In this document: positions 51,947 to 61,248 of the stretch, one piece after another
Layout: each line of letters opens with the position of its first letter
Position numbering within the stretch: the stretch's first letter is position 1
Assembly: GCF_904067545.1 (NCBI RefSeq)
Contig: NZ_LR881183.1
Location: 872,277-936,276 of the forward strand
Direction: 5' to 3'
From: Thermococcus camini
Lineage (GTDB): Archaea > Methanobacteriota_B > Thermococci > Thermococcales > Thermococcaceae
DNA length: 64,000 bases
The notes under the pieces: model-generated
The model's input: the letters and a program-made list of their open reading frames with translations, nothing else
The model's database searches: none
Told to the model about the DNA's origin: nothing
Program-made: the position numbers and the translations under genes

Positions 51947-53236
51947 ATGACCCAGCTTGAGGAAGCAAAGCGGGGCGTAATCACGGAGGAGATGAAGTTC
52001 ATCGCCGAGAGGGAAGGTATAGACCCCGAAAAGCTCAGGAGGAGCGTGGCCAAAGGACACACCGTCATCTTCCGCAACGTCCGCCACGACTGGGTGAAGC
52101 CGGTAGCTGTCGGGGAAGCTGTCCGCGTTAAAATCAACGCCAACATCGGCACCTCCCGCGACATTATAGACGTCGAGGCCGAGATAGAGAAGGCTAAGGT
52201 GGCCATAAGATACGGGGCAGACACCATAATGGACCTCTCCACCGGCGGTGACCTCGATGAAATAAGAAAGCGCATAATGCACGCCGTTGATGTGCCAATC
52301 GGCACCGTTCCAATCTACCAGGCCGCCGAGGAGATGCTAGCAAAGGGGAAGGCCATCATCGAGATGACCGAGGACGACATGTGGAGGGCCGTTGAGAAGC
52401 ACTTCAAAGATGGAGTTGATTACACCACTATTCACGTTGGAGTAACCAGGGAAGTCGTCGAGAAGATGAAGCGGGTAAAGAGAGTTGTCGGCATGGTCTC
52501 GCGCGGAGGAACATTTTTGGCGGCATGGATACTTCACTGGGGCGAGGAGAACCCCTTCTACAGGGACTACGACTACCTCCTTGATCTGGCCAAGGAGTAC
52601 GACGTCGTTCTCAGCCTCGGCGACGGGTTAAGACCGGGTGGACTTCCAGATGCCGGCGATGAGCTTCAAATAGCGGAACTCTACACCCTCGGGAGGCTCG
52701 TGAAGCACGCGAGGGAAGCCGGCGTTCAGACGATGGTCGAGGGGCCGGGCCACGTCCCGATTGACCAGATTCCGGCCCAGGTGAAGCTCGCCAAGGTTGC
52801 AACGGACAACGCGCCCTTCTACGTCCTCGGCCCGCTCGTCACGGATATCTTCCCGGGCTACGACCACATCACGGCGGCCATAGGCGGGGCGATAGCCGCT
52901 TTAAACGGCGCGGACTTCCTCTGCTACGTAACGCCGGCGGAGCACCTTGGACTGCCAACGGTGGAGCACGTGAGGGAGGGCGTGATTGCAGCAAGGATAG
53001 CAGCCCATGCGGTAAACCTGACGCGCTTCGAGGCGGACTTCAGGAAGGACTACCTCATGAGCGTCGCGAGGGGCAGGCTCGACTGGGCAAAGCAGTTCGA
53101 GCTGAGCGGGGACAGGGACAGGTTCATCGAGATAAGGAAGGAGAGGCCTACAAAGACCGAGGCCTGCTCGATGTGCGGTGACCTCTGCGCGATAAAGCTC
53201 ATCAACGACATGCTGAGGAAGGGTGAGGCCGAGTGA
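51947..53236 (+). CDS. thiC: Phosphomethylpyrimidine synthase ThiC
   Basis: A 429-residue radical SAM enzyme that rearranges aminoimidazole ribotide (AIR) to HMP phosphate. Barrel segments include DTIMDLSTGGDLDEIRKRI, MVSRGGTFLAAW, LSLGDGLRPGG, EGPGHVPIDQIP and FLCYVTPAEHLGLP, and the C-terminal cluster motif CSMCGDLCAIK (CxxCxxxxC). ATG 51947 is chosen because the GTG/ATG at 51938/51941 are in the GGTGATGGG site. It overlaps purC by four bases; AIR is the branch point between the two pathways. Confidence 0.96.
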   Translation: MTQLEEAKRGVITEEMKFIAEREGIDPEKLRRSVAKGHTVIFRNVRHDWVKPVAVGEAVRVKINANIGTSRDIIDVEAEIEKAKVAIRYGADTIMDLSTGGDLDEIRKRIMHAVDVPIGTVPIYQAAEEMLAKGKAIIEMTEDDMWRAVEKHFKDGVDYTTIHVGVTREVVEKMKRVKRVVGMVSRGGTFLAAWILHWGEENPFYRDYDYLLDLAKEYDVVLSLGDGLRPGGLPDAGDELQIAELYTLGRLVKHAREAGVQTMVEGPGHVPIDQIPAQVKLAKVATDNAPFYVLGPLVTDIFPGYDHITAAIGGAIAALNGADFLCYVTPAEHLGLPTVEHVREGVIAARIAAHAVNLTRFEADFRKDYLMSVARGRLDWAKQFELSGDRDRFIEIRKERPTKTEACSMCGDLCAIKLINDMLRKGEAE

Positions 53237-53892
53237 GGCTCATCTACCGCGGCAAAACGAAGGACGTTTACGAGGATGGCCCGTATCTAGTCTTTTACTT
53301 CAAGGACTCCCTGCTGGGCGAAGACGGCAGAGAGGACACGGGTGGCAACGAGGTGATAGGCGAGAGACCAGGCAAGGGGAGTGCAGTTCTCGGGCAGACG
53401 GAGTTCTTCTTCAGCCTGCTGGAAAGGAACGGGATAAGGACCCACTTCGTCGAGCGGATTGACGAGCGGAGGGCGCGCTTTCTGAAGGCAGAGAGGATTC
53501 CGCTGGAGACTATATACCGCTTTAAGGCTTACGGAAGCTTCCTCAGGAGATACAGAGGCTGGGTGAAGTCCCTCCAAGAGCTGGGAATAGTTGAGTTCAC
53601 CCTCAAGGACGACTCGCTCGGCGACCCCCTCATAACCGAAGAAGCAATATCACGGCTCGGTATAGCGAGCGAAGGGGAGCTGGAGAAAATGAAGGAGGTA
53701 ACGAAAAGGGTCGCCGAAATCCTGGAGGAGTTCTTCTCCGCAAAGGGGCTTGAGCTAATAGACTTCAAGCTGGAGTTCGGCAGGCTGAATGGAGAGCTTC
53801 TGGTGATAGACGAGCTCAGCGGCGACACGATGCGCGTTATGAAGGGTGGAAGGCTTTTGAGCCAGGAAGAGCTCCTGGAGGTGGTAGAATGA
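53233..53892 (+). CDS. purC: SAICAR synthetase PurC
   Basis: Phosphoribosylaminoimidazole-succinocarboxamide synthase, 219 residues. It starts with YRGKTKDVYEDG and has the nucleotide- and substrate-binding segments GKGSAVLGQTEFFF and LELIDFKLEFGRLNGELLVIDELSGDTMR. The start is GTG 53233, overlapping the thiC stop. It acts in the purine pathway just after AIR is carboxylated, so its pairing with thiC ties both uses of AIR to one transcript. It overlaps purP by four bases. Confidence 0.95.
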   Translation: MRLIYRGKTKDVYEDGPYLVFYFKDSLLGEDGREDTGGNEVIGERPGKGSAVLGQTEFFFSLLERNGIRTHFVERIDERRARFLKAERIPLETIYRFKAYGSFLRRYRGWVKSLQELGIVEFTLKDDSLGDPLITEEAISRLGIASEGELEKMKEVTKRVAEILEEFFSAKGLELIDFKLEFGRLNGELLVIDELSGDTMRVMKGGRLLSQEELLEVVE

Positions 53893-54821
53893 TAATCTCC
53901 ACCATAGCTTCCCATTCCTCACTTCAGATACTCCTGGGGGCAAAGAGAGAGGGCTTCAGAACGAGGCTCTACGTCAAACCGGGCAGAAAGGCTTTCTATT
54001 CCTCCATCCCGCTTGTCGATGAAATCGTCGTAACGGAAAACATGAGGGAAGTACTCGGTGATGACGGCATCATCGTACCCCACGGCTCTTTCGTGGCATA
54101 CCTTGGCATAGAGGCCATCGAGAAAGCAAGGGCTAAGTTCTTCGGCAACAAGCGTTTCCTCAAGTGGGAGACGACCTTTGAACTGCAGGATAAGGCCCTC
54201 GACGAGGCAGGGATTCCGATGGTTGAAGTCATCGAGCCCGAAGAGGCTAAGCCAGACGAGCTTTACTTTGTCCGCCTTGAGGGACCGAGGGGCGGAAGCG
54301 GGCACTTCTTGGCTTACGGTTATGAACTGGAGGAGAAGACCAAAGGCCTGAGCGAACCCTACAGGATTGAACGCTTCACAGACGGCGTTTACCTCTACGT
54401 CCACTTCTTCTATTCGCCGATTTCAAACCGTTTGGAGCTCTTTGGCGTTGATGAGCGCCTGGTCATCGCGGACGCAAACAAGAGGCGGCCCTTCAGGACC
54501 CTCCCATACACCATAGCAGGAAACAAGGCCGTAGCGCTGAGAGAGTCGCTCATTCCAGTGCTCTACGATTACGGATTGGCCTTCGTCGAGGCCATGGAGG
54601 AGCTTGAACCTCCCGGCATCATAGGTCCCTTCGCCCTCCACTTCGCCTACAATGGTGAATTCCGCTGCATAGGCTTCGCCTCGCGCATAGACGGCGGCAG
54701 CAATGCCAAACACTGGTACTCGGCCCTCTACTGGGAGAGGTCGATGCTCATGGGCGAGAGGATAGCGCGCGAGATTAAGTTCGCCCTCGAGGAGGACCGC
54801 CTTAAGGAGGTGGTAACTTGA
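53889..54821 (+). CDS. purP: FAICAR synthetase PurP (formate-dependent)
   Basis: A 310-residue archaeal ATP-grasp enzyme that formylates AICAR with formate and ATP, replacing the bacterial PurH transformylase. Family segments are TIASHSSLQILLGAKREGF, VPHGSFVAYLG, FLKWETTFELQ, GPRGGSGHFLAYGYE and FASRIDGGSNA. Archaea often carry PurP paralogues of uncertain function. Here the immediate neighbour PurO supports a true purine role. ATG overlaps the purC stop. Confidence 0.92.
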   Translation: MIISTIASHSSLQILLGAKREGFRTRLYVKPGRKAFYSSIPLVDEIVVTENMREVLGDDGIIVPHGSFVAYLGIEAIEKARAKFFGNKRFLKWETTFELQDKALDEAGIPMVEVIEPEEAKPDELYFVRLEGPRGGSGHFLAYGYELEEKTKGLSEPYRIERFTDGVYLYVHFFYSPISNRLELFGVDERLVIADANKRRPFRTLPYTIAGNKAVALRESLIPVLYDYGLAFVEAMEELEPPGIIGPFALHFAYNGEFRCIGFASRIDGGSNAKHWYSALYWERSMLMGERIAREIKFALEEDRLKEVVT

Positions 54822-55408
54822 CGTACACGGGTAGAACTCTGGGAATTGGCCTGATGAACGGCGAGCCCTTCGCCTTTTATTTGCTCTGCTCCCGCTCCTT
54901 CCCGAAGAGAAAGGCCATCTTTAAAGGGAGGGCAGTTTACATCGAGAACATGACGGAGACGGACAACCCCTACGTCAGCTACCCCGTGGTGAGGCTCCTC
55001 GATGACTATGCCGTCGTCACCAACGGCCTCCAGACGGACTTTATCGCTCAAACCCTTGAGTGGGAGAGCCCGAGGAAAGCCCTGGTTCATGTCCTGGATG
55101 CACTCGACTACGAGCGCGATTCCTACTCAACTCCGAGAATAGCTGGGATAGTTGAACACGGAAACGGTAAGGGCTGGCTGGGCTTCGCCGGCAGGGATGA
55201 GTTCTGGGTCAAATCGCTGGAGCTTAAAGATGGGAAGGCCTTCGTAACGGCAACCTACAACCTTAGCTTTGCTGAACTTGACTTTCCAGCCTTTGAGAGC
55301 GCTGAGGAGCTTGCCGAGAAGGCCATAGAGTTGCCCTTCGAGAAGAAGGTTCTGGCGATTGGGGTCGCGGCGGAGAAAAAGGGGTGGGGGCTGGCAGTCA
55401 GCCCCTAA
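54818..55408 (+). CDS. purO: IMP cyclohydrolase PurO (archaeal)
   Basis: A 196-residue archaeal IMP cyclohydrolase that closes FAICAR to IMP, the last step of purine synthesis. It opens with GRTLGIGLMNGEPFAFYLLCSRSFP, and RAVYIENMTETDNPYVSYP and YERDSYSTPRIAGIV follow. The TTG start at 54818 overlaps the purP stop (TTGA), behind GGTGGTAAC. It ends the thiC-purC-purP-purO run, and its 3' end overlaps the convergent symporter gene by 11 bases. Confidence 0.93.
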   Translation: MTYTGRTLGIGLMNGEPFAFYLLCSRSFPKRKAIFKGRAVYIENMTETDNPYVSYPVVRLLDDYAVVTNGLQTDFIAQTLEWESPRKALVHVLDALDYERDSYSTPRIAGIVEHGNGKGWLGFAGRDEFWVKSLELKDGKAFVTATYNLSFAELDFPAFESAEELAEKAIELPFEKKVLAIGVAAEKKGWGLAVSP

Positions 55409-56850
55409 CCGAAAAGGCCTCCTCCAGCTCCCCCTCAAGCGGCTCTGCCCTGGTGGCGAGGCTCACGAGCACCATCACCACGGCCGACACCAGCGCCCCG
55501 CTGACGTAGATGTACTCCCAGTACTGGAAGGACACGACACCGGTTATTCCGAGCACCGCGGTCAGGGAACCTGCTGCCATACCCGCCAGAGCGCCCTCTT
55601 TCGTGGCCCGTCTCCAGTAAATGCCGAGCACGAGGGGTATGAAGACGCCGGAGGTATACACGTCGTAGGAGTATATCAGCAGCTCCACGATTCCCTGGAT
55701 GGTGAGCGCCGCTGCCAGGGACAGCAGGCCGATGGCGACAGTGGTTATCACCGAAAGGTTCAGCAGCTTCTTTTCGTCGGCTTCGGGATTGATGAAGCTG
55801 GCGTATATGTCCCTCACCACGTGGGATGTTGCCGCTGATAGTAGGGAATCGGCGGTGCTCATCACCGCGGCCAGAACGGCCGCCACGAAGATTGCCCCCA
55901 CGCCGTTCCCGAAAACTGTGATGACCAGCGCGGGCACGGCGGTCTTCGGTGAGTTTATTATTGACTCCGGGTTGCCTGAGAGAGCTATAGCGAGCATGCC
56001 TGCAAGTGCCGGCAGGAAAGAGAGTGCCATAAGCAGAGCACCGGCGTATATCGCGCCCCTCCTTGCTGTCTTCTCGTCCTTCGCTGCGAACAGCCTCTGA
56101 TAAAAGTCCTGGCCAATGAGGGTGTACATTACCGTGGCCAGGAGCGTCAGGGCCAGGAGAGATACTCCCAGCGAGGTGAGGCTGAAGTAGCTTGAGGCCG
56201 GCTGGGGAAGGCCTTGGATGCCCTCCAGTGCACCCCTCAGACCGGTTATTCCCCCCACCTTTATGAGGCCGAGAACCACGGCCACGAAGATTCCAACGCT
56301 TCCGATGATTACCTGAACGAAATCCGTAAGTGCCACCGCCCACAGTCCTGAAAAGGCAGTGTAGGCTATGAAGACCAGCGTCGCAAGCACCGCTCCAGCC
56401 GTGCCGGGCAGTCCAATCGCCTCGAAGATCGCCGAGGCTGCCCAGACCTGTGCCCCCAGTATGCCAACGAGCGCCAGGAGCGACAGCAGGGCGGCGAGTA
56501 AACGGATGGTCTTGCTCCTATAACGCATCTCCAGAACGTCCGGCACGGTGTAAAGTGCCAGCGTGCGCATGGGCCTTGCAAGGGTCAGACCGAGAACCAG
56601 AAGCCCCAGGCCACAGGCGAAGCCGTACCAAATTCCACCTAACCCATACGTTGCTCCCCAGCTAGCTCCGCCCAGGATGAAAGCCACCACCATAGTGAGT
56701 GGCTGCAAGGGTTCCTACGCTGAGTCCCAGTCCCAGCCTTCTTCCGGCAAGCAGGAAGTCGACCGAGGTTCTGATATACTTCCGCGCGTACGCTGATATC
56801 GCTAGCATCGCTCCCATGTAAACCGCTATTGTCGTCCATATCACGTCCAT
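55398..56850 (-). pseudogene. Sodium/solute symporter (SSS family), single-base frameshift near the N-terminus
   Basis: Two frames make one normal SSS protein of about 480 residues. The first frame starts at ATG 56850 (MDVIWTTIAVYMGAML...) and runs to TLAATHYGGG. The second continues from FILGGASWGATYGLGG to the end, with SADSLLSAATSHVVRDIY as a typical sodium-site helix. The shift lies at or beside AAA 56680-56682 (TTT on the coding strand): with one T fewer the frames join. Either the gene is broken in this strain or the base is a sequencing error. Prolyl oligopeptidase is encoded divergently next to it, so proline or a small peptide product is a possible substrate (inference). A start from ATG 56708 would lack the first helices. 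Confidence 0.82.
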
Positions 56851-57036
56851 TTCCGACACCTCGATGCGACGGTCGAGAAAGATCCCGTCCCAATATAACT
56901 TTTTTCCATGAAATCATGTAACAATGGCGAAATGGACAACTTACTTGCGGCTATTTCTGTCGTTCTGACACATTACAGTTCGAGTTTCACCGATACCCTT
57001 ATTAGCGTTAAGGCTGTCATCTTAATGGTGGTTTTC

Positions 57037-58887
57037 ATGGAAGACACTCACGCATGGATGGAGAACCTCGAAGATGAGCGGGTTATCAGGCTCGTTGAGG
57101 AGGAGAACAAGCGCTTCAGGGAGTTCATTGGGGAGCTGAGCGATGAACTGTTCCCGGAGGTATGGGAGTACTATTCGATGCCGGCCCTCTACGGCGCAAA
57201 GCTCACCGATAAGGGCACCATAGCGATGTACAAGGAGAGGGAAAGACAGCTCATCAGATGGCTCGGTGGAGAGGTCATAGTCGACTCCACGGCCCTTGAG
57301 GAGGAGCTCAACGACGAGGTTCTGCTCCAGGGCTTCACAGCCGATGAAAAGGGAAGGTTCCTGGCTTACAGCTTCTCGATAGGTGGGGCAGACGAGGGGA
57401 TAACGAGAATCGTAGACCTCAAAACCGGAAGGCTCGTCGACGAGATGAAGCCCTCGGTCTGGAACGTGACCTTTCTTGGGGACGGCTACTACTTTTCCCG
57501 CTTCTACCGGCACGGTGAAACGCCCGATGGCGTTAAGGCTCCAGCGGTGAGGCTCTTCTGGAAGGACGGCAGTGGAGAGAGAATGGTCTTCGGGGAGGGT
57601 CTCGGCTCCGGCTACTTCATCTCGCTGAGGAAGAGCACCGACGGAAAGACTGCGATGGTAACCGTGACCTTCGGCTGGAACAGGGCGGAGATATACGTCG
57701 GGCCGATTGAGGAGCCGGGAATGTGGAAGAAGGCCTATTCGGCGGAGGTGCCTGCGGAGCCGATTGACGTGATCGACGGAAAGCTCTACGTCCTCACGAG
57801 GGAAGGAAAGGGCCTCGGAAAGGTTATAACGGTAGAAGACGGCGAAGTTACCGAGATCATCCCTGAAGGGGAATTCCCGCTGGAGTGGGCGATCATCGTG
57901 GACGGCAAAATCCTCACCGGCAGGCTCGTCCACGCGAGCCACCGGCTTGAGGTCTACTCGCTCGATGGAGAAAAGCTTGACGAAGTAACTTTTGACCTCC
58001 CGGGAAGCGTCTATCCACTCGACACCGACGGGAAGAGAGCTTTACTCCGCTACGAGAGCTTCACGGTTCCGTACAGGCTCTACGGGTTTGACGGGAAGCT
58101 CAACCTCATAGAGGGGCAAGAAGTTGAAGGGGACTTCAGGGTCGAGGAGGACTTTGCCGTCTCCAAAGACGGGACGAGGGTTCACTACTTCCTCGTTAAG
58201 GGAACCAGAGATGAGAAGAAGGCGTGGGTCTTCGGCTACGGCGGCTTCAACATTTCACTGACGCCCCGCTTCTTTCCTCAAGCGATACCCTTCATAAAGC
58301 GCGGCGGAACCTTCGCCATGGCCAACCTCCGCGGCGGTTCCGAGTACGGCGAGGAGTGGCACAGGGCAGGAATGAGGGAGAACAAAGGGAACGTCTTCGA
58401 TGACTTCATAGCGGTTCTCGGCAAGCTCAAGGCAGAAGGCTATAGAGTTGCCGCATGGGGCAGGAGCAACGGTGGGCTTCTGGTCTCGGCAACGCTCGTC
58501 CAGCGGCCGGACGTGATGGACGCGGCGCTGATAGGCTATCCCGTCATAGATATGATGCGCTTCCACAAGCTCTACATCGGAAGCGTCTGGATTCCCGAGT
58601 ACGGAAACCCCGACGACCCAGAGGACAGGGAGTTTCTGCTGAAGTACAGTCCCTACCACAACGTGAAAAAGCAAAAGTATCCGCCGACGCTCATCTACAC
58701 CGGTCTCCACGACGACCGCGTGCATCCCGCCCATGCTCTTAAGTTCTTTGCCAGGATGAAGGAAGTCAGTAAAGATGTTTACCTCCGCGTGGAGACGAAG
58801 AGCGGCCACATGGGTGCCTCGCCGGAAACGAGGGCGAGGGAGCTGACCGACCTCGTGGCCTTTGTGGTTAAGATGCTGTGGCTCTAA
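57037..58887 (+). CDS. Prolyl oligopeptidase
   Basis: A 616-residue S9A serine peptidase cutting after proline in short peptides in the cytoplasm. The N-terminus MEDTHAWMENLEDERV matches Pyrococcus furiosus POP, then the beta-propeller, then the hydrolase with catalytic Ser477 (WGRSNGGLL), Asp in HDDRVHPAHA and His in SGHMGAS. ATG 57037 follows GGTGGTTTTC; the in-frame extension to 56908 is not part of the family. It probably degrades proline-rich peptides for fermentation, together with the divergent symporter. Confidence 0.96.
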   Translation: MEDTHAWMENLEDERVIRLVEEENKRFREFIGELSDELFPEVWEYYSMPALYGAKLTDKGTIAMYKERERQLIRWLGGEVIVDSTALEEELNDEVLLQGFTADEKGRFLAYSFSIGGADEGITRIVDLKTGRLVDEMKPSVWNVTFLGDGYYFSRFYRHGETPDGVKAPAVRLFWKDGSGERMVFGEGLGSGYFISLRKSTDGKTAMVTVTFGWNRAEIYVGPIEEPGMWKKAYSAEVPAEPIDVIDGKLYVLTREGKGLGKVITVEDGEVTEIIPEGEFPLEWAIIVDGKILTGRLVHASHRLEVYSLDGEKLDEVTFDLPGSVYPLDTDGKRALLRYESFTVPYRLYGFDGKLNLIEGQEVEGDFRVEEDFAVSKDGTRVHYFLVKGTRDEKKAWVFGYGGFNISLTPRFFPQAIPFIKRGGTFAMANLRGGSEYGEEWHRAGMRENKGNVFDDFIAVLGKLKAEGYRVAAWGRSNGGLLVSATLVQRPDVMDAALIGYPVIDMMRFHKLYIGSVWIPEYGNPDDPEDREFLLKYSPYHNVKKQKYPPTLIYTGLHDDRVHPAHALKFFARMKEVSKDVYLRVETKSGHMGASPETRARELTDLVAFVVKMLWL

Positions 58888-58952
58888 CATCTTTTTTCTT
58901 TTCCACCAAAAAATGTCCGCTGAACTTCGTTCTTCGGGGGACCGTGCCTCGA

Positions 58953-58967
58953 AAAGTTCTTATATTT
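58953..58967 (+). promoter_or_regulatory. TATA promoter of the KaiC-like ATPase gene
   Basis: GAAAAGTTCTTATATTTGG with a BRE-like AAAAG, about 35 bases before the ATG at 58997. Confidence 0.5.
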
Positions 58968-58996
58968 GGGGCGATAACTAACGTTTGGGGTAGACC

Positions 58997-59701
58997 ATGG
59001 ATATATCAAAAATCTCAACGGGAATCCCTGGCCTGGACTCCATGCTTCAGGGAGGGCTTATACCCGGCAGAGTCTATCTTGTCAAAGGGGCTCCTGGAAC
59101 CGGTAAGACCACCCTAGCCATGCACTTTGCAATGGCAGGCGTTGCCAATGGTGAAAACGTCCTCTACGTTACCCTGGAGGAGCCCGCCGAAAACCTGAAG
59201 GTGGATATGACCCGTATGGGCTTTAATCTCCGCGATCCGCGGTTTACTCTCATCGATGCGACCCCTACGGCAGAGCGCTACGTACTGATAAGCGACTTCT
59301 TTGAGGAGTTCGCGGCGAACATCGAGAAAATGGCGGACGCCATCAAACGCCAGTTCCAGGAGAGACGTTATACCAGAATAGTCATAGACCCCATCACAAT
59401 GCTCAAGATGACCGCAACGAAAGAGACGGAGTACCGCAAGGCGTTCCTGAGCTTCGTTAAAAGCATGATACGGTTAAAAACCACAGTTCTGCTCACCTCC
59501 GAACTGGAAAGGACGGATATAGAGGAGTACCTTGTGAACGGGGTTATCGAGCTTAAAGTGTTTGAAGTGGGCGGCAGGCTCTCGAGGGGAATACGGATAA
59601 CCAAGCTCAGAGGTAGTGGTTTCGACGACGCAATCCGACAGTACGAGATAACCGACCATGGTATGGTCGTGTATCACGACCGTATGGTATCTCTGCCGTG
59701 A
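58997..59701 (+). CDS. Single-domain KaiC-like RecA-fold ATPase
   Basis: A 234-residue ATPase with one RecA core: ISTGIPGLDSMLQGGLIPG, Walker A GAPGTGKTT (31-39), catalytic Glu in VTLEEPAEN and Walker B RIVIDPITML. Such single-domain KaiC relatives are numerous in Thermococcales; some act in signalling or in assembling the archaellum and chemotaxis machinery, and most are unassigned. The gene has its own promoter. A frameshifted small gene follows about 70 bases later. Confidence 0.87.
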   Translation: MDISKISTGIPGLDSMLQGGLIPGRVYLVKGAPGTGKTTLAMHFAMAGVANGENVLYVTLEEPAENLKVDMTRMGFNLRDPRFTLIDATPTAERYVLISDFFEEFAANIEKMADAIKRQFQERRYTRIVIDPITMLKMTATKETEYRKAFLSFVKSMIRLKTTVLLTSELERTDIEEYLVNGVIELKVFEVGGRLSRGIRITKLRGSGFDDAIRQYEITDHGMVVYHDRMVSLP

Positions 59702-59772
59702 GCATTAAAAGCCACCGCCTGTCGATTAAACATCCGCTTTAATCATTTCGAAAGCTATTTCTGGTGGCAAGC

Positions 59773-60062
59773 GTGCAGGAGGATATTGGGGCGCTGAGGG
59801 GGCCATAGAGGAGTTCAACAGACCTCACGGAAGCGAGGCCACGGCGAGGGTGCTGGAGGTTCGGGGGGACGAGATCATCATCGAGTTCTCCGGTTCCTTC
59901 TGTGCTACATGCGGGCTGTACGACTACTTCGACGACATAAAGTGGGAGGCTATGGACCTCGGCCTGAAAATCGAGCCCGTGGATGTTTTGGAGGCCGATG
60001 AAGACGAGTTCGAGCGTGGCAGGTATGTAGTGAGGTACAGGATTGGAAAATCCCCTCCTTAG
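59773..60062 (+). pseudogene. Small CxxC protein, frame broken at a G5 run
   Basis: GTG 59773 behind GGTGGCAAGC reads MQEDIGALRG and then hits TAG. One base in, the other frame continues IEEFNRPHGSEATARV, EIIIEFSGSFCATCGLYDYFDD and on to the stop at 60062. The G run at 59798-59802 has five Gs; six would join the frames into a protein of about 96 residues with a single CxxC (CATC). From GTG 59850 a 70-residue part could still be made. A real mutation or sequencing error are both possible. No family recognised; CATC suggests metal or redox. Confidence 0.65.
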
Positions 60063-60106
60063 AACTCCCGGATAAAGATTAAAAGCCCCCCACCGGAATC
60101 CCCAAC

Positions 60107-61156
60107 ATGAACCCGCTCATCTCTGGTCTCGTCGTCATCTTCCTCTGGGACGGCTACTTCTTCTTCAATTACATAACTAGCCTTTTCAGGAATTACAGAA
60201 TTATGGAATGGAAGCCCAGGGTCTCCATAATAATCCCCGCCTACAACGAAGGGGAGAGAGTTCTCAGGGCCATAAAGTCGGCCCTTGCCCAGGATTACCG
60301 GGACTTTGAAGTCATAGTGGTCGACGATGGAAGCGAGGACAACACTTTTGAGATCGCTTCCTCGGTCAAGAGCGCCAGGTTGAAGGTTTACAGGGTGGAA
60401 CACGGAGGAAAGGCCAAAGCTTTAAACTTCGGCCTCTCGAAGGCTTCCGGCGAGGTTATAGTAACGACCGACGCCGACAGTTATCTTGAACCTGATGCCG
60501 TGGGAGAGCTGGTGAGACGCTTCTACTCCGATGAAGTCCTCGGCGTTGGCGGCCAGGTCCGCGTCGCCGGAAGCTCTTTTCTTGAGATGGTGCAGGACGC
60601 CGAGCACCTCAGGATAGCGATGTTCCGCAGGGCAAAGGAGCTGGACGACCTGAGCCTAGCTCCGGGCCCGATAGCGGCCTTCCGCAGGGGGGCCCTTGAG
60701 AGGATAGGCGGCTTCGTTGAGGATATAGTTGAGGACTACGCCACGACGAAGGCCGTTAAGGAGTTTGGGAAGGTTGTTTACGCTCCCCGCGCGAGGGTCT
60801 GGACTGAGATGCCAAAGAGCCCAAGGATCCTTTGGAGACAGAGAAAGCGCTGGTTTCTCGGCGACCTGAAGAACCTCGGCGGCGGTTTCACCAAGGACCT
60901 GGCCTTTCTGCTCCTCTCCGATGTTGTGGCGTTTTTCGATGTGATCGTTCCTCCTCTTCTCCTCATCACCGGACAGCTTGAGCTCTTCGCCCTGTGGTGG
61001 TTCTTCGAGACCTTCACGATGCTTTTACCGACTCTCTTCGAGGGCGGTAGGCTGATAAACGCGCTCCTGTTTCCGGTTATAGTCTGGTTCTGGGCGGCCT
61101 TTTACCTAGCGCTCCACGTTTACGGCTATCTCTCGGTGCTCCTCCGGAATGCATGA
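60107..61156 (+). CDS. Membrane glycosyltransferase, family 2
   Basis: A 349-residue processive-type GT2 enzyme: one N-terminal membrane helix (about 5-24), then the GT-A domain with VSIIIPAYNEGERV (39-52), VVDDGSEDN (71-79), DxD metal motif TTDADS (120-125), GPIAAFRRGALERIGGF, and the WRQRKRW (QxxRW-like) motif, followed by three C-terminal membrane helices. It would add sugars to a lipid or make a surface polysaccharide. No other glycan genes are close. ATG 60107 lies just after a likely TATA/TSS (GATTAAAAGC), so it may be leaderless. Confidence 0.9.
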   Translation: MNPLISGLVVIFLWDGYFFFNYITSLFRNYRIMEWKPRVSIIIPAYNEGERVLRAIKSALAQDYRDFEVIVVDDGSEDNTFEIASSVKSARLKVYRVEHGGKAKALNFGLSKASGEVIVTTDADSYLEPDAVGELVRRFYSDEVLGVGGQVRVAGSSFLEMVQDAEHLRIAMFRRAKELDDLSLAPGPIAAFRRGALERIGGFVEDIVEDYATTKAVKEFGKVVYAPRARVWTEMPKSPRILWRQRKRWFLGDLKNLGGGFTKDLAFLLLSDVVAFFDVIVPPLLLITGQLELFALWWFFETFTMLLPTLFEGGRLINALLFPVIVWFWAAFYLALHVYGYLSVLLRNA

Positions 61157-61201
61157 GGCAATATGAGGCGAAACCCTTTTAAATGCTCACTTCAGTACTC
61201 C

Positions 61202-61239
61202 ATAGACTATATAGATTATGGGGCAACAAATAGACTATA
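61202..61239 (+). repeat. Direct repeats in the leader of the phosphate permease gene
   Basis: ATAGACTATA occurs twice, at 61202-61211 and 61230-61239, 28 bases apart, downstream of the TATA-like CTTTTAAATG (61174-61183). A repeated site between promoter and start codon could bind a regulator, for example one sensing phosphate, but this is inference. Confidence 0.4.
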
Positions 61240-61248
61240 GTGATAACG

